Program-made: the position numbers and the translations under genes | The notes under the pieces: generated by a model | Databases searched by the model: none | What the model was told of the DNA's origin: nothing | Seen by the model: the letters and a program-made list of their open reading frames with translations, nothing else | Part shown: positions 47,601 to 59,313 of the stretch, piece by piece | Position numbering within the stretch: position 1 is the stretch's first letter | Layout: every line of letters begins with the position of its first letter | DNA from: Prosapia bicincta | Lineage: Eukaryota > Arthropoda > Insecta > Hemiptera > Cercopidae | Assembly: GCA_036971475.1 (NCBI GenBank) | Contig: JBAIZL010000003.1 | Location: 107,117,570 to 107,181,569, forward strand | DNA length: 64,000 nt | Direction of reading: 5' to 3'

Positions 47601-48246
47601 CTCGTAGAGCAACAACCGAGCATCCCCATTTAATATTGTAGGCGGTATTGGACTCAGCACCCTCCAAAACACTACGTTTGATCATTTTCTAGCTATGTTT
47701 TGCTTTCTCACAATTATAATCCAATTCATCATTTGCTACTCCCATAGAGGATCACCCGTGCATCTCCATTGACGTTCGATAACGGTGAAAGACTCAGCAC
47801 AATTAAAACCCACCCGAATGATCATTTTCAATTGTTTTTTTACCTTCTGACAATTGTACCCCAATTCACCCCTTTTCTACTCCCGTAGAGCCACATCCGT
47901 GCATTCCCGATTAATATGGAAGACGGTATTGGACTCAGCTATCTCCAAAACACTACGATTGATCATATTCTACCTTTGTTTTGCCTTCTCACATTTATAC
48001 TCCAATTCATCATTTGCTACTCCCATAGAGGATCACCTATTATCCCCATCCGGGGATAGAGCCCCACCCGTTCATCCCCGTTTAATTTTGTTCACAGTAG
48101 TGGACTCAGCATCCTTAAAAACACCCCAATTTATTATTTCCTAGCTTTTTTTGGGGTTCTGATATTTTACCCTTTTTATTGTACCCTTTAGCTACTCCTG
48201 TAGAGGCACACACCTGTATCCCCGTCAGCTTTCGATAGTTGTACAC
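44685..48246. repeat. Higher-order satellite, four ~141-bp monomers per 563-bp unit
   Basis: About 25 monomers share the skeleton CTACTC(C/T)C(A/G)TAGAG...TTCGATAACGG or TATTGGACTCAGC...GATCATTTT...CTTCTGACAATT. Four types are distinguishable after CTACTC: A (TCGTAGAGCAACAACCGAG), B (CCATAGAGGGTTACCC), C (CCGTAGAGCCACATCCG) and D (CCATAGAGGATCACCC). The order D-A-B-C repeats at 563 bp (45208, 45771, 46334). From about 46480 it changes to A-D dimers, then A-B-C-D again. Near 47738 a monomer begins as D and continues as B. The right edge (48040-48246) is diverged. Frames of about 72 codons are repeat artefacts. Confidence 0.95.
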
Positions 48247-50214
48247 GTTTATGAAAACTAACAACCAGGACTTATGTGAGTTGAGTAAATTATTGGCCAG
48301 CTGAAATGAAGAAGGGACATACTAATGTTTATGTTTTTAACGTGATTACATACACATGTCTTAGAGTCTAAACATTTGACTAGCCAGATAGTCGCACCAT
48401 AGTGGCAACACTGTTGGTTCTCGTACCGTTAGTAGCGTGGGAATAATATACACACCGGCTGCCATATTGTTATTAGACTGAATGAAAATATACACTGGCT
48501 GCCATATTGACGCCTAAATGAAATGCTGCTGTATTGATAGTACTTCAGTCAATTTTGTATTTTTAAAATTTTATTGAATTAAAGTACATGGAGTAGTATC
48601 ATGTTTATTAGAAATAAATTATACACCACGAAAAACATATATACTCCACTCTTTCAAGTGGCTGCCATATGGTTGCAAAATGAAATGCTGCCATATTGAT
48701 AGCATTGATATATATATATATGCAATGCATAAAATCGCAGTTCCTACTTTTTGCTAAAATATCATCTAGCATTGACGAGGGGAACCCAAGAAGAGTTGAA
48801 GGGGGAACTCAACAATTATGTTCACGTCGTCAATGCTAGATGTGATTCTAGCGGACCTGCGATTTTATTCACTTCAAAATGAATGGATGTATTCCGCATA
48901 TATTACCTATTTATCATATATATTTTGCATGTATAGTATTTTTATATAATCTCTTATTTTCTTTATATAACTGAATACGTTTTAAAATAGTTTAGTATAA
49001 ATTGTATACTATACAGTTAATATTTCTATTGCTTACATTCGGTTGAAAGAAGCTTTCATGAATCACAGATTACAGTGAATATTATAAATAACACTTTTCA
49101 CGAACTACTCATACCTTACTAGTTTTCATGGGAAATCATATTCTGAATTATAAGAGTAGAAAAAACAACCGAATAATAAATAAGCTTTGACTAGTTTATT
49201 AATCTATGCAAATTATAAAATACGCGCCTTAACGCTGACGAATCACTGTCAAAACCTTACTTTAAACTTTCTACTGAATTACACCATAATTATTTATGTT
49301 TTATAAATAATATTTACATTGAAGATTTACTTTATACTGGTTAACAGAACCTTGCATTATTACAAATCTATCAGTCAGCGTGTGGCTGCAAACTTTATGC
49401 ACATGTATCTTAAAACCGCTTTCGCTTCGATTTCAGTCCATGCCTTTTCTAGGCTAATATACTTGGACAAACAAGTCCGCAGCGACTCAGCATCGTTCGT
49501 AGGGAATAAATAATGAGACAAACATTACGTTCTGGGGCGAGATCCGCTCCGCTGCCGTTCCAGTGTACATAGCCTGCATTTACTTCAGAATAGATTAAGT
49601 TCCAGACGCGCAAGTATTCCAACGCGCGAGTTGTTGTTTGTATATTAGCACTTGTTTTACAATAAATATGTGAAAAGTTAAAGCAACCTTACAGAGACTT
49701 TCTGAGGCGAACATAAGCCAGCAAGTGTTATCTATTCAAAGGTGACTTAAATAAAAATCGACAAAACAATTGCAGAATTCGTAAAACAGTTAGTCACTTT
49801 TTGTGCCTCTAAGACAATCAGTCAGTGTGACTATTATCGCTTAGGAAAAAATAGGGTGGGGAAGATTAGGTCGAGATAAGGGGTGAAGATATGGGTGAGA
49901 TTAACGTAGGGACATAAAGGCCCTGTCACACAATAAAATGGAGGTAATATCCCATCACGTGTTTAGAGTCAAGTACCCATCTTAGGTTATATAAAGGTAG
50001 ATTCTTTACAACCCATGGAAGGAAAAGATATCCATTACTAGGTACGACCAAAGGAATGGCTAAGAGCCTGTGGTAGTGGCGATAGAGAAAAATCACGGAG
50101 TACTGCTTTCCTCAAGTAAACATTTAACTAGAGTTTACTACTGGCTACTTGACATTTAGTCCAAAGTGTACTGATTCATGTGCTTACTGTATGTTTATAT
50201 ATCGGGTTAAAATT
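48247..50214. other. Non-coding stretch
   Basis: GGCTGCCATATTG and GAAATGCTGC(C/T)(A/G)TATTGATAG recur at 48460-48550 and 48660-48705. An inverted repeat at 48731-48870 is listed separately. Otherwise no gene or element is recognised; the 64-codon frame at 49319-49513 has no signature. Confidence 0.5.
48731..48870. repeat. Inverted repeat, foldback
   Basis: AAAATCGCAG...ATCTAGCATTGACGA on the left mirrors TCGTCAATGCTAGAT...CTGCGATTTT on the right, with about 50 bases between. Arms total about 45 bases with an internal mismatch zone. Confidence 0.8.
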
Positions 50215-52275
50215 TTTCACCTCGTCTCCTATTTCTACACTGCACATAAGGTTTCCTCAAAATATTTACTTCCACCTCTCCTATTCCTAAACTGTACATC
50301 GGGTTACCCCCAAATAGTTTCTTTCTCCTATACCTAGTTTCAGTATCTTCCATCTCCTATTCCTAGACTGGAGAACTCTCTCCAAAAAGTATCTTCCATC
50401 TCCTATTCCTAGACTGGAGAACTTCTCTCTTCAAATAGTATCTTCCATCTCCTATTCCTAGACTGGAGAACTATCTCTCTCCAAATAGTATCTTCCATCT
50501 CCTATTCCTAGATTGGAGAACTACCTCTCTCCAAATAGTATATTCCATCTCCTATTCCTAGACTGGAGAACTATCTCTCTCCAAAAAGTATCTTCCATCT
50601 CCTATTCCTAGACTGGAGAACTATATCTCTCCAAATAGTATCCTCCATCTCCTATTCCCAGACTGGAAAACTATCTCTCTCCAAATAGTATCTTCCATCT
50701 CCTATTATTACATTGGAGAACTATCTCTCTCTAAATAGTATCTTCCATCTCCTATACCTAGACTGAAGATCTATCTCACTCCAAATATTATCTTCCAACT
50801 CCTATTCCTAAACTGGAGAACTATCTTTCTCCAAATAGTATCTTCCATTTCCTATACCTAGACTGAAGATCTATCTCTCTCCAAATAGTATCTTCCATCT
50901 CCTATTCCTAGACTGGAGAACTTCTCTCTTCAAATAGTATCTTCTATCTCCTATTCCTAGACTGGAGAACTATCTCTCTCCAAATAGTATCTTCCATCTC
51001 CTATTCCTAGATTGGAGAGTTACCTCTCTCCAAATAGTATCTTCCATCTCCTATTCCTAGACTGGAGAACTATATCTCTCCAAATAGTATCTTCCATCTC
51101 CTATTATTATATTGGAGAACTATCTCTCTCTAAATAGTATCTTCCATCTCCTATACCTAAACTGAAGATCTATCTCTCTCCAAATATTATCTTCCAACTC
51201 CTATTCCTAAACTGGAGAACTATCTCTCTCCAAATAGTATCTTCCATCTCCTATTCCTAGACTGGAGAACTATCTCTCTCCAAATAGTATCTTCCATTTC
51301 CTATTCCTAGACTGAAGATCTATCTTTCTCCAAATAGTATCTTCCATCTCCTATTCCTAGACTGGAGAACTATCTCTCTCCAAATAGTATCTGCCATCTC
51401 CTATTCCTAGACTGGAGAACTATCTCTCTCCAAATAGTATCTTCCATTTCCTATACCTAGACTGAAGATCTATCTTTCTCCAAATAGTATCTTCCATCTC
51501 CTATTCCTAAACTGGAGAACTATCTCTCTCCAAATAGTATCTTCCATCTCCTATTCCTAGACTGGAGAACTATCTCTCTCCAAATAGTATCTTCCATTTC
51601 CTATTCCTAGACTGAAGATCTATCTTTCTCCAAATAGTATCTTCCATCTCCTATTCCTAGACTGGAGAACTATCTCTCTCCAAATAGTATCTGCCATCTC
51701 CTATTCCTAGACTGGAGAACTATCTCTCTCCAAATAGTATCTTCCATTTCCTATACCTAGACTGAAGATCTATCTTTCTCCAAATAGTATCTTCCATCTC
51801 CTATTCCTAGACTGGAGAACTATCTCTCTCCAAATAGTATCTGAAATCTCCTATTCCTAGACTGGAGAACTATCTCTCTCCAAATAGTATCTTCCATTTC
51901 CTATACCTAGACTGAAGATCTATCTTTCTCCAAATAGTATCTTCCATCTCCTATTCTTAGACTGGAGAACTATCTCTCTCCAAATAGTATCTGCCATCTC
52001 CTATTCCTAGACTGGAGAACTATCTTTCTCCAAATAGTATCTTCCATTTCCTATACCTAGACTGAAGATCTATCTCTCTCCAAATATTATCTTCCAACTC
52101 CTATTCCTAGACTGGAGAACTATCTCTCTCCAAATAGTATCTTCCATCTCCTACTCCTAGATTCTCCTACTCCTAGATTGGAAATCTATCTTCCTCCAAA
52201 TAGCTTCTCTCATCTCCTATTCATAGACTGGAGATTTATCTCCCTGCAATTACTTTATTCCATCTTCTATCCTGA
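50215..52275. repeat. 50-bp minisatellite, about 40 copies
   Basis: The unit reads CTTCCATCTCCTATTCCTAG, ACTGGAGAACTATCTCTC, TCCAAATAGTAT. Left (50215-50340) and right (52150-52275) edges are diverged. Within 51241-52080 variants follow a regular order of three (CTTCCATCTC; CTGCCATCTC; CTTCCATTTC with ACTGAAGATC), a 150-bp higher-order period. Confidence 0.96.
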
Positions 52276-52859
52276 TAATATGGGAATAAATCATCGCTTT
52301 TGCGTCACGCTATTTCTGAAACGAATACCTTACAGCATATCCTTACAACATATGACTTCATGTAACAGCTTATTTTGTGTTGTAGGCTGTGTCGGAGAAC
52401 AGGTGTCTTACAAGTAGATTAATAATAAATAGTTTTCATCAGTTAATATATATTAATGTATTTAAATTTTGATAAATATCAATATAAGCAATTCAATATA
52501 ACGATAATAATAAGTTATGTATTTTTTATGCAATTTTTGAAAGTAAAACATTATTATAATGTATTTAGTGATCATGGAATGAATGTTTTTTTACCCACAT
52601 TATTTTATTACTAACTACAATAAGTATTAGTCTTTATCTAAGATATTCCTCAAATAAAGATGTAAAAATTGTTTAGAGAATGAGTACATTCATACTTTTG
52701 GGCGGATTTTGTTGGAAGCTTTGAGAAAATATTAACTCTAGTTTGTTATTACTTCCGTCGGGACTCCCTCAAGTGCTAAAGTCAATTTTTTTCATATTTG
52801 TAACTCTTTTCCGCCGTGATTCAAAATGTCTTGTTTATGTCTATTTGCCTCTTCTAAGT
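52276..52859. other. Non-coding stretch with a dispersed repeat
   Basis: ACAACATATGACTTCATG, CAGCTTATTTTGTGTTGTAG and GAACAGGTGTCT (about 52345-52410) resemble AACATATGATTTCATAAAACAG...AGCAGCTGTTTCAAC at 61.63-61.70 kb, so a dispersed repeat is likely. Confidence 0.5.
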
Positions 52860-53712
52860 TTATCTTTCCCAACTGTCATACTTTCCTAACTGCCATACTA
52901 TCCTACTGTCATATTTTCCCAATTGTCATACTATCCTACTGTCATATTTTCCCAATTGTCATACTATCCTACTGTCATACTTTCCTAACTGTCATACTTT
53001 CCTAACTGTCATACTATCCTACTGTCATACTTTCCCAATTGTCATACTATCTTACTAACATACTTTCCTAACTGACATAATATCCTACTGTAATACTTTC
53101 CTAACCGTCATACTATCCTACTGTCATACTTTCCACACTGTCACACTATCTTACTGCCATACATTCTAAACTGCCACACTATCCTAATATCATACTTTCC
53201 TAGCTGTCATACTATCCTACTGTCGTACTTTTCTAACTGTCATACTATCCTACTGTCATACTTTCCTAACTACCATACTATCCTACTATCATACTTTCCT
53301 AACTGTCATACTATCCTTCTGTCATACTTTCCTAACTGTCACACTATCCTACTGTCATACTTTCCTAACTGTCATACTATCCTACTGTCATACTTTCCTA
53401 ACTGTCATACTATCCTACTGTTATACTTTCCTAACTGTCACACTATCCTACTGCCATACTTTCTAAACTGTCACACTATCCTACTATCATACTTTCCTAG
53501 CTGTCATACTATCCTACTGTCGTACTTTCCTAACTGTCATACTATCCTACTGTCATATTTTCCTAATTGCCATACTGTCCTACTGTCATAGTATCCTACT
53601 GTCAAACTTTTGTTACTGTCATTCTATTCTACTGGCATACTTTCCTAACTATCATACTATTCTACTGGCATACTTTCCTGTCATACTATTCTACTGTCAT
53701 ACTTTCCTAACT
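52860..53712. repeat. Minisatellite, 33-bp dimer of 16/17-bp units
   Basis: Alternating CTGTCATACTATCCTA (16) and CTGTCATACTTTCCTAA (17) units, about 25 dimers, with occasional CTGCCATAC and CTGTCGTAC variants. The right edge breaks down at about 53560-53712. Confidence 0.95.
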
Positions 53713-54435
53713 GTATGATTAGTATTAGTGTGCTCCATGATGTGTATTAGTGTGCTCGTTGGTATTATACAGTATTTGCTTATCTTGTTTATGTTAAGTA
53801 ACGTAAAAACTAGAACAAAGCCTCACCAGCATCGTTTCACCTTGAATATATCCCTCGTATAGGGTCCATTTATTCATTATTGTCACTCCGAGGTAGGCAT
53901 GCTTTTGTGTTTAATATGTTGCCTATCGTCTACGGCAAATACTCTCTTTCAATAGAACTTGCATCACGAGTAAATGGAAACGAATATTTCTTCGTCATAC
54001 TGCCATTCATTAGCCTACTCGTCATACAAGCTGTGATAGAGTGTAAAGCGGCAACAGCTGACCTAATAGATACACGACAAATCACAGATTGAAATTGTTT
54101 CCTAATCACAGAGTACATTGTCAGCTAATCTGAATCGTTTAAGTCGCTGTCACGAGAGACTTGATATTGTAACGAGGCTGTTTAGTGCATGTGTCGCTAC
54201 GCTGTTACGGCAAGTTTGCAACAATGCGTGATTGCTTATAGCACAACGTTTAGAACTTAAACACAGTTTAATTAGAGAGTATTTGAGACGTGTTAATGTC
54301 TATTTTATATCACGCGGCTGGTTTAAAATGTCAGTTAAATCAAATGGATTGATGGGAGGGTCATATTTTTTTTTATTATTATTTCGTCAAAACTTTTGCA
54401 AAGTTTTGAAAATAAAGGGATGCAGAAATCTTGTA

Positions 54436-54436
<1 letters not shown>
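53713..54436. other. Non-coding or weakly coding-like stretch
   Basis: Less A+T-rich than average. Frames of 60-70 codons on both strands (53880-54092 plus, 54118-53930 minus, 54232-54438 plus) have no recognisable motif. No gene is supported. Confidence 0.4.

Positions 54437-54488
<52 letters not shown>
54437..54488. repeat. (TA)n microsatellite
   Basis: TA run directly abutting the hammerhead-like fold at 54488-54537. Confidence 0.95.
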
Positions 54489-54490
<2 letters not shown>

Positions 54491-54537
54491 AGTGATTCGA
54501 CAATGGTCAAGTGACCGAAAGGCGCCTCATCACTCAA
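54488..54537 (+). ncRNA. Hammerhead-like fold with TCGACAA core
   Basis: Stem I TTGAGTGAT (54488-54496) pairs perfectly with ATCACTCAA (54529-54537). TCGACAA (54497-54503) is in the CTGANGA slot. Stem II is GGTC-aagt-GACC, with GAAA at 54517-54520. Stem III is A-GGCGCC-T, and C528 is the H17 base. All helices and spacings match a type I hammerhead. In the core, C3 and G8 are replaced by U and A, and U4 by C. Confidence 0.6.
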
Positions 54538-54643
54538 GGTAAAATCATTGCACTTAATGGTGAATAAAATTACTTACAATAGTAATATATTCACTTCATA
54601 AAGTCAGTGCAACGGAAAAACAATGGATAACGAAAAATATCAA

Positions 54644-54646
<3 letters not shown>

Positions 54647-54691
<45 letters not shown>
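54647..54691. repeat. (TA)n microsatellite
   Basis: Uninterrupted TA run. Confidence 0.95.
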
Positions 54692-54695
<4 letters not shown>

Positions 54696-54785
54696 CTCGT
54701 GCTACTATTTATTAGGAATATACTGTGGTTGAATTTAATAATAAATACACAAAAACCTCTTAACCACAAACTTTCTTTAATTTAC

Positions 54786-54828
54786 CCTAATGTACATTTC
54801 AGTTACAAAGTAACCATCCTCAGAGGGA
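54786..54828 (-). ncRNA. Hammerhead ribozyme, complete fold
   Basis: Stem I TCCCT/AGGG, CTGAGGA (54823-54817), stem II GGTTAC-ttt-GTAACT, GAAA (54800-54797), palindromic stem III ATGTACAT, T17. The core is canonical. Confidence 0.85.
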
Positions 54829-54889
54829 TAACATACAAATTCTCGTGTAACACTGTTTGTAACAACACTCCTCCGAAACGTATATATAT

Positions 54890-55200
54890 CGTGTGCACAT
54901 TATCAATCGTTAATAAAATACTTTTTATTTATTCATTAAAATTCAAATACATTTTTTTTAAAGCTTGTAGTAGAGGACAATTATTGTCAATACAGTTTCT
55001 TCAAATATTAGTTTTTAATTCCTGCTATTAGTTCACACACTCCCTATATATATATATATATATATATATCGTTTAAACCTTCCAATGTTTATAAAATACT
55101 TTTCATTCATCCACTCAAGTTTAAATACATTTTTAAAACCTGTAATTGGATGACATTTGATGTTAATACAATTGTTTCAGTTATTCGTTAATTAAATTAA
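54890..55200. repeat. Dispersed repeat, two copies in direct order
   Basis: Copies at about 54900-55030 and 55065-55200 share AATAAAATACTTTT, TTCATTAAAATTCAAATACA-type and CTTGTAGTAGAGGACA/CTGTAATTGGATGACA segments. A (TA)n run at 55046-55069 separates them. A third copy lies at 61370-61510. Confidence 0.65.
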
Positions 55201-55695
55201 ATTACACTATTTTAATAATTATATTTGCCTAATATATTATGACTTAATATTGTGATTCTCTCATATGTATATACATTTTATTATTAGTTGTAATTATTTA
55301 ATAGAATCTAACTAAAATAAGTCTTGTTTTTTAACCAAGTAGGAATTGGCTTTAAAAATTATTTCCTATTATTTGTTATAGATAGCGTGAGAAGAAAATC
55401 ATCTCTGTTATCACGGCTGCCCAAAATATTAAAAAACGCATTTAATTTAAATCGCCTATAAATACATACAATTGTTTACATATTTGCAATTATTTATTGA
55501 TTACAATTCTCTCAATAGTTAATTTGGAGTGAGGCACTTTCCATTCATATAATAATTTTCACTAGTAAAACGTCATTTAATATAATATATTGTCTGAAAA
55601 TTTCAATGTATCTGTTTTCAATTGAACTTTTAAAATTATTCTTTTAAAGTCATCTTTAAGTGTTTATTCATATATTTTCTAGATATTTTTCCAAA
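55201..55695. other. Non-coding stretch
   Basis: A+T-rich; nothing recognised. Confidence 0.5.
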
Positions 55696-55886
55696 AAAGA
55701 ATATATATATATATATATGATGATGATGAATAGTTATTATGACTTGTTGTTGGGTGATAGATGAGATTATAGCAAAACCTCGGAACTGGGATTTTATGCA
55801 TTTCAGAATGAACCGATGTACTCCAGAGATGACCTATACATTATATTTTTTTATCTGTGGAGGGATATGTAACAACATATATACAT

Positions 55887-55929
<43 letters not shown>
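55696..55929. repeat. Two (TA)n tracts
   Basis: TA runs at 55701-55718 and 55890-55928. The frame ending in Tyr-Ile repeats between them is an artefact of the second run. Confidence 0.93.
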
Positions 55930-55932
<3 letters not shown>

Positions 55933-56784
55933 AACATTTCACTAATTTATGCTACATTAGAATATAGCTACAAAGTATTCGGATGCAATAGAATTGTATT
56001 TTGTTTATAATAATGCTTACTAGAGCAAGGAGGTAAACAGTTGAAAGCGTTAAATACGGCTTTCTTGTTCTGTGTAGCATTGCAGTAACTTCGCCGAAAC
56101 GGAGAACATATCCCTTGTCAGTAAGTTGGCTTCTTAGTAGTTTTTAGTTTCTTTAATTTATAGGACATCAAATTGGATATTTTGCATCTATTTTCTAATG
56201 TAGTATAACATTGTAATTGGTTGTATAGTGAACTTAAAATTATGTGTTGTTACTTTTTTAAGTTTAAAATTTGTAGAATGTTTCCATCAATTCCTATTTT
56301 TTTTCGTATTCCTGAACACTTTCTACATCGCAAAGTATAATAGCGAACAAGTAAATATGTTTAGGTTTTAAGTTCTATGGTGTATTTGCTGTACACCCAG
56401 CATAACATTTTCCCCATTATAGCGACATCTAAATAACATTTACAAAATATGAATTCTTTCCAGTGAGTCGAACACAAAATTGAATTTTACTTTTGACAAA
56501 AGTCCTTTCTCTATCACGTACTTACTTTAGTTTCACAAATTTTGTAAGCGTTTAATTGCGGCCCGCGATCGGTACATGATGCCCAATTTACCTAAGCTCC
56601 TAACCCCAACAAAAATCGTTCGTTCGTGGAATTGGATTGATACATCGGAATTAGACACGTTTCTGTCAGAGGGTTGGGGCGAGGGTGTACAGTATGTGCA
56701 ACCCACAGCAGTTTAATTGTGTTATACAGGATGTGCTGGAACTCCGGTCTCGGTGAAAAACAATCGGACAGTAAACGGATTTAA
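55930..56784. other. Non-coding stretch
   Basis: GGTAAACAGTTGAAAGCGTT and CTTCGCCGAAACGGAG (56030-56105) resemble PLE-type UTR/hammerhead edges, but no complete core is present. No gene supported. Confidence 0.4.
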
Positions 56785-57296
56785 ATTTGTCTAGAAAAGG
56801 GAATATTTACTGCTTTTTGAATGTAGGCTGCCGAAGACAAAGACCGGATCTTTAACTGATAAATTTGTACAGAATTTTTCTGTTTGTGACTTCTTCTGAA
56901 AAACAGCAAATGTAGTTCCGGATTATAACGTTGGCATTGTTGAATTAATCTATGTTAAACTGTTACATCTGGTTATTTAGAAAACAATATTAGAATGTAA
57001 CCATCAGTGGGACTCGTTTGATTGAAGTTATTACTCATTTCAATAACATATTCATTCCAGTAAAGATACTAACAGGAACTTTCTCATCTGTTCATAAAAA
57101 TTATCAAGGGTATCTAAGAAGGTATTCGTTTAAAAAATTGAACTAAAAAATATTTTATTATTTGCATATTAAATTAGTTTTATTTAATTATTATTTTAAT
57201 TATAATAATAAACGTACGTATAATCATATTATATTATATTATTATAAAATAAAACTATAATTGTATGTAAATATCTCTCACTCTATCTCTCTCTCT

Positions 57297-57298
<2 letters not shown>

Positions 57299-57351
<53 letters not shown>
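57299..57351. repeat. (TA)n microsatellite in copy 1
   Basis: TA run after a CT-rich lead. Confidence 0.95.
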
Positions 57352-57354
<3 letters not shown>

Positions 57355-58272
57355 GAATGTTTCTAAGTATGTATGACCCTTATGCATTACTAAATCACTG
57401 ATCCGACTTCCATGAAACTTTTGAAAATTGTTGAGTAAATTCCTGGGAAGGTTTTAGGCACTTCCCAAAGCCATTTCTTTACAATTATGCATCCCAACGG
57501 TTTTCTTCATTTTTCAATACAGTATTTTGTGTACATCATCATTTCTTTGAATTAATTCCAAATTTTGGTTGCTACGCAACGCGCAACAATCAATATATTG
57601 TCGTTATGTGTGCGAACATCTTCAAGAATATGCGATATGTTTCCTCCAATGTCTTTATCTGTTGTTGTAGACGAATATCGTCAGTGTTTAGGTTATTCGT
57701 CAAGGTCATTTGTTGTGCGTTTGCTCATTCAATATGCTTTGGTATTGTTTTATATTTGTAAATTTTGTCTAGAAAAGGGAATATTTACAGCTTTTTGAAT
57801 GTAGGCTGCCGAAGACAAAGACCGGATCTTTAACTGATAAATTTGTACAGAATTTTTCTGTTTGTGACTTCTTCTGAAAAACAGCAAATGTAGTTCCGGA
57901 TTATAACGTTGACATCGTTGAATTAATCTATGTTAAACTGTTACATCTGGTTATTTAGAAAACAATATTAGAATGTAACCATCAGTGGGACTCGTTTGAT
58001 TGAAGTTATTACTCATTTCAATAACATATTCATTCCAGTAAAGATTCTAACAGGAACTTTCTTATCTGTTCATAAAAATTATCAAGGGTATGTAAGAAGG
58101 TATTCGTTTAAAAAATTGAACTAAAAAATATTTTATTATTTGCATATTAAATTAGTTTTATTTAATTATTATTTTAATTATAATAATAAACGAACGTATA
58201 ATCATATTATATTATATTTTAATAAAATAAAACTATAATTGTTTGTAAATATCTCTCACTCTTTCTCTCTCT

Positions 58273-58275
<3 letters not shown>

Positions 58276-58331
<56 letters not shown>
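58276..58331. repeat. (TA)n microsatellite in copy 2
   Basis: TA run after a CT-rich lead; slightly longer than in copy 1. Confidence 0.95.
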
Positions 58332-58334
<3 letters not shown>

Positions 58335-58995
58335 GAATGTTTCTAAGTATGTATGACCCTTATGCATTACTAAACCACTGATCCGACTTCCATGAAACTT
58401 TTGAAAATTGTTGAGTAAATTCCTGGGAAGGTTTTAGGCACTTCCCAAAGCCATTTCTTTACAATTATGCATCCCAACGGTTTTTTTCATTTTCACAATA
58501 CAGTATTTTGTGTACATCATCATTTCTTTGAATTAATTCCAAATTTTGGTTGCTACGCAACGCGCAACAATCAATATATTGTCGTTATGTGTGCGAACAT
58601 CTTCAAGCATATGCGATATGTTTCCTCCAATGTCTTTATCTGTTGTTGTAGACGAATATCGTCAGTGTTTAGGTTATTCGTCAAGGTCATTTGTTGTGCG
58701 TTTGTTCATTCAATATGCTTTGGTTTTGTTTTATATTTGTAAATTTTAGATTCTCTCAGTTGTTTTATTTTGTTGACAGCTTTCGATGTTGTAGTTGATG
58801 GCCGTGGAGCTGCTGTTTGTTGCAACTGTGTGCTAAACAAAGTATAGTCCCTGTGCAGCTTTGAATTAATCGTTTTATTATAGTCTTTGTTAAAAACTGC
58901 CTTTTCTTCGTGAACTAAATATATATGACTTTAATTCTAATAAGGAAAAATTTGTAACAATTCTCTTTTTAGTTTTATGAAATTAAGGTAATTTT

Positions 58996-59313
58996 TTAAA
59001 CTACATTTGTGAGATTCGAATTATTTTCCATGTTTCCAATTGCACAGTATATTTGCAATGTGTAGTAAATCCTTATTAACAAGTTATAAACCGTCTGCTG
59101 GTTGCAGACTCCGCGTAAAGTGCAAATGAGCTTCACCAAATCCGCTGCGCGTTTATCTAACCCAGAAATGTAAATCTCAGAAAACCCTGTCATTTAAATT
59201 TACTTAAAAGGGTTTTAGGACTGCGGATACAAGCAATCAGGATCTGGTAGCTTATCCGGCCATGTTCATTACCAACTGCATCACAGATTTTACGCTTAAT
59301 GCGGCGAGCTTTC
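58996..59313 (-). pseudogene. Exon-like fragment of unknown protein, possible frameshift
   Basis: On the minus strand a strong pyrimidine tract ending in TTTTTGTTTAG precedes 59313, a good splice acceptor. Downstream, one phase is open for about 40 codons (ARRIKRKICDAVGNEHGRIS, then SPKTLLSKFK stop). At 59193 an ATG overlapping that TGA by four bases (ATGA) opens a 65-codon frame with GFSEIYISGLDKRAADLVK and LRGVCNQQTVYNLL. Both read like real protein and could be one exon broken by a one-base shift. No family is recognised. A transposon origin is possible. Confidence 0.35.

Larger units (their letters stand above)
56785..58748. repeat. Tandem duplication, period about 978 bp
   Basis: Copy 1 56785-57762 and copy 2 57763-58748 are nearly identical; CTAGAAAAGGGAATATTTAC recurs at 56791 and 57769. 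Each holds a (CT)n then (TA)n block and a conserved stretch (CACTGATCCGACTTCCATG, TTCCTGGGAAGGTTTTAGGC, GGTTGCTACGCAACGCGCAA) typical in style of a dispersed invertebrate transposon, possibly Helitron-like, which I cannot confirm. Open frames of 67-91 codons in both copies have no known domain. Confidence 0.93.

Noticed and set aside
44685..48246. Repeated 72-codon minus-strand genes
   Set aside because: They recur at exactly the 563-bp satellite period and have no domain.
44685..53712. CRISPR array (regularly spaced repeats)
   Set aside because: Repeats are contiguous and related throughout, with no unique spacers, in eukaryotic DNA.
53880..54092. 70-codon frame as a membrane protein
   Set aside because: It starts at a non-ATG codon and is mirrored by an open frame on the other strand; no family match recognised.
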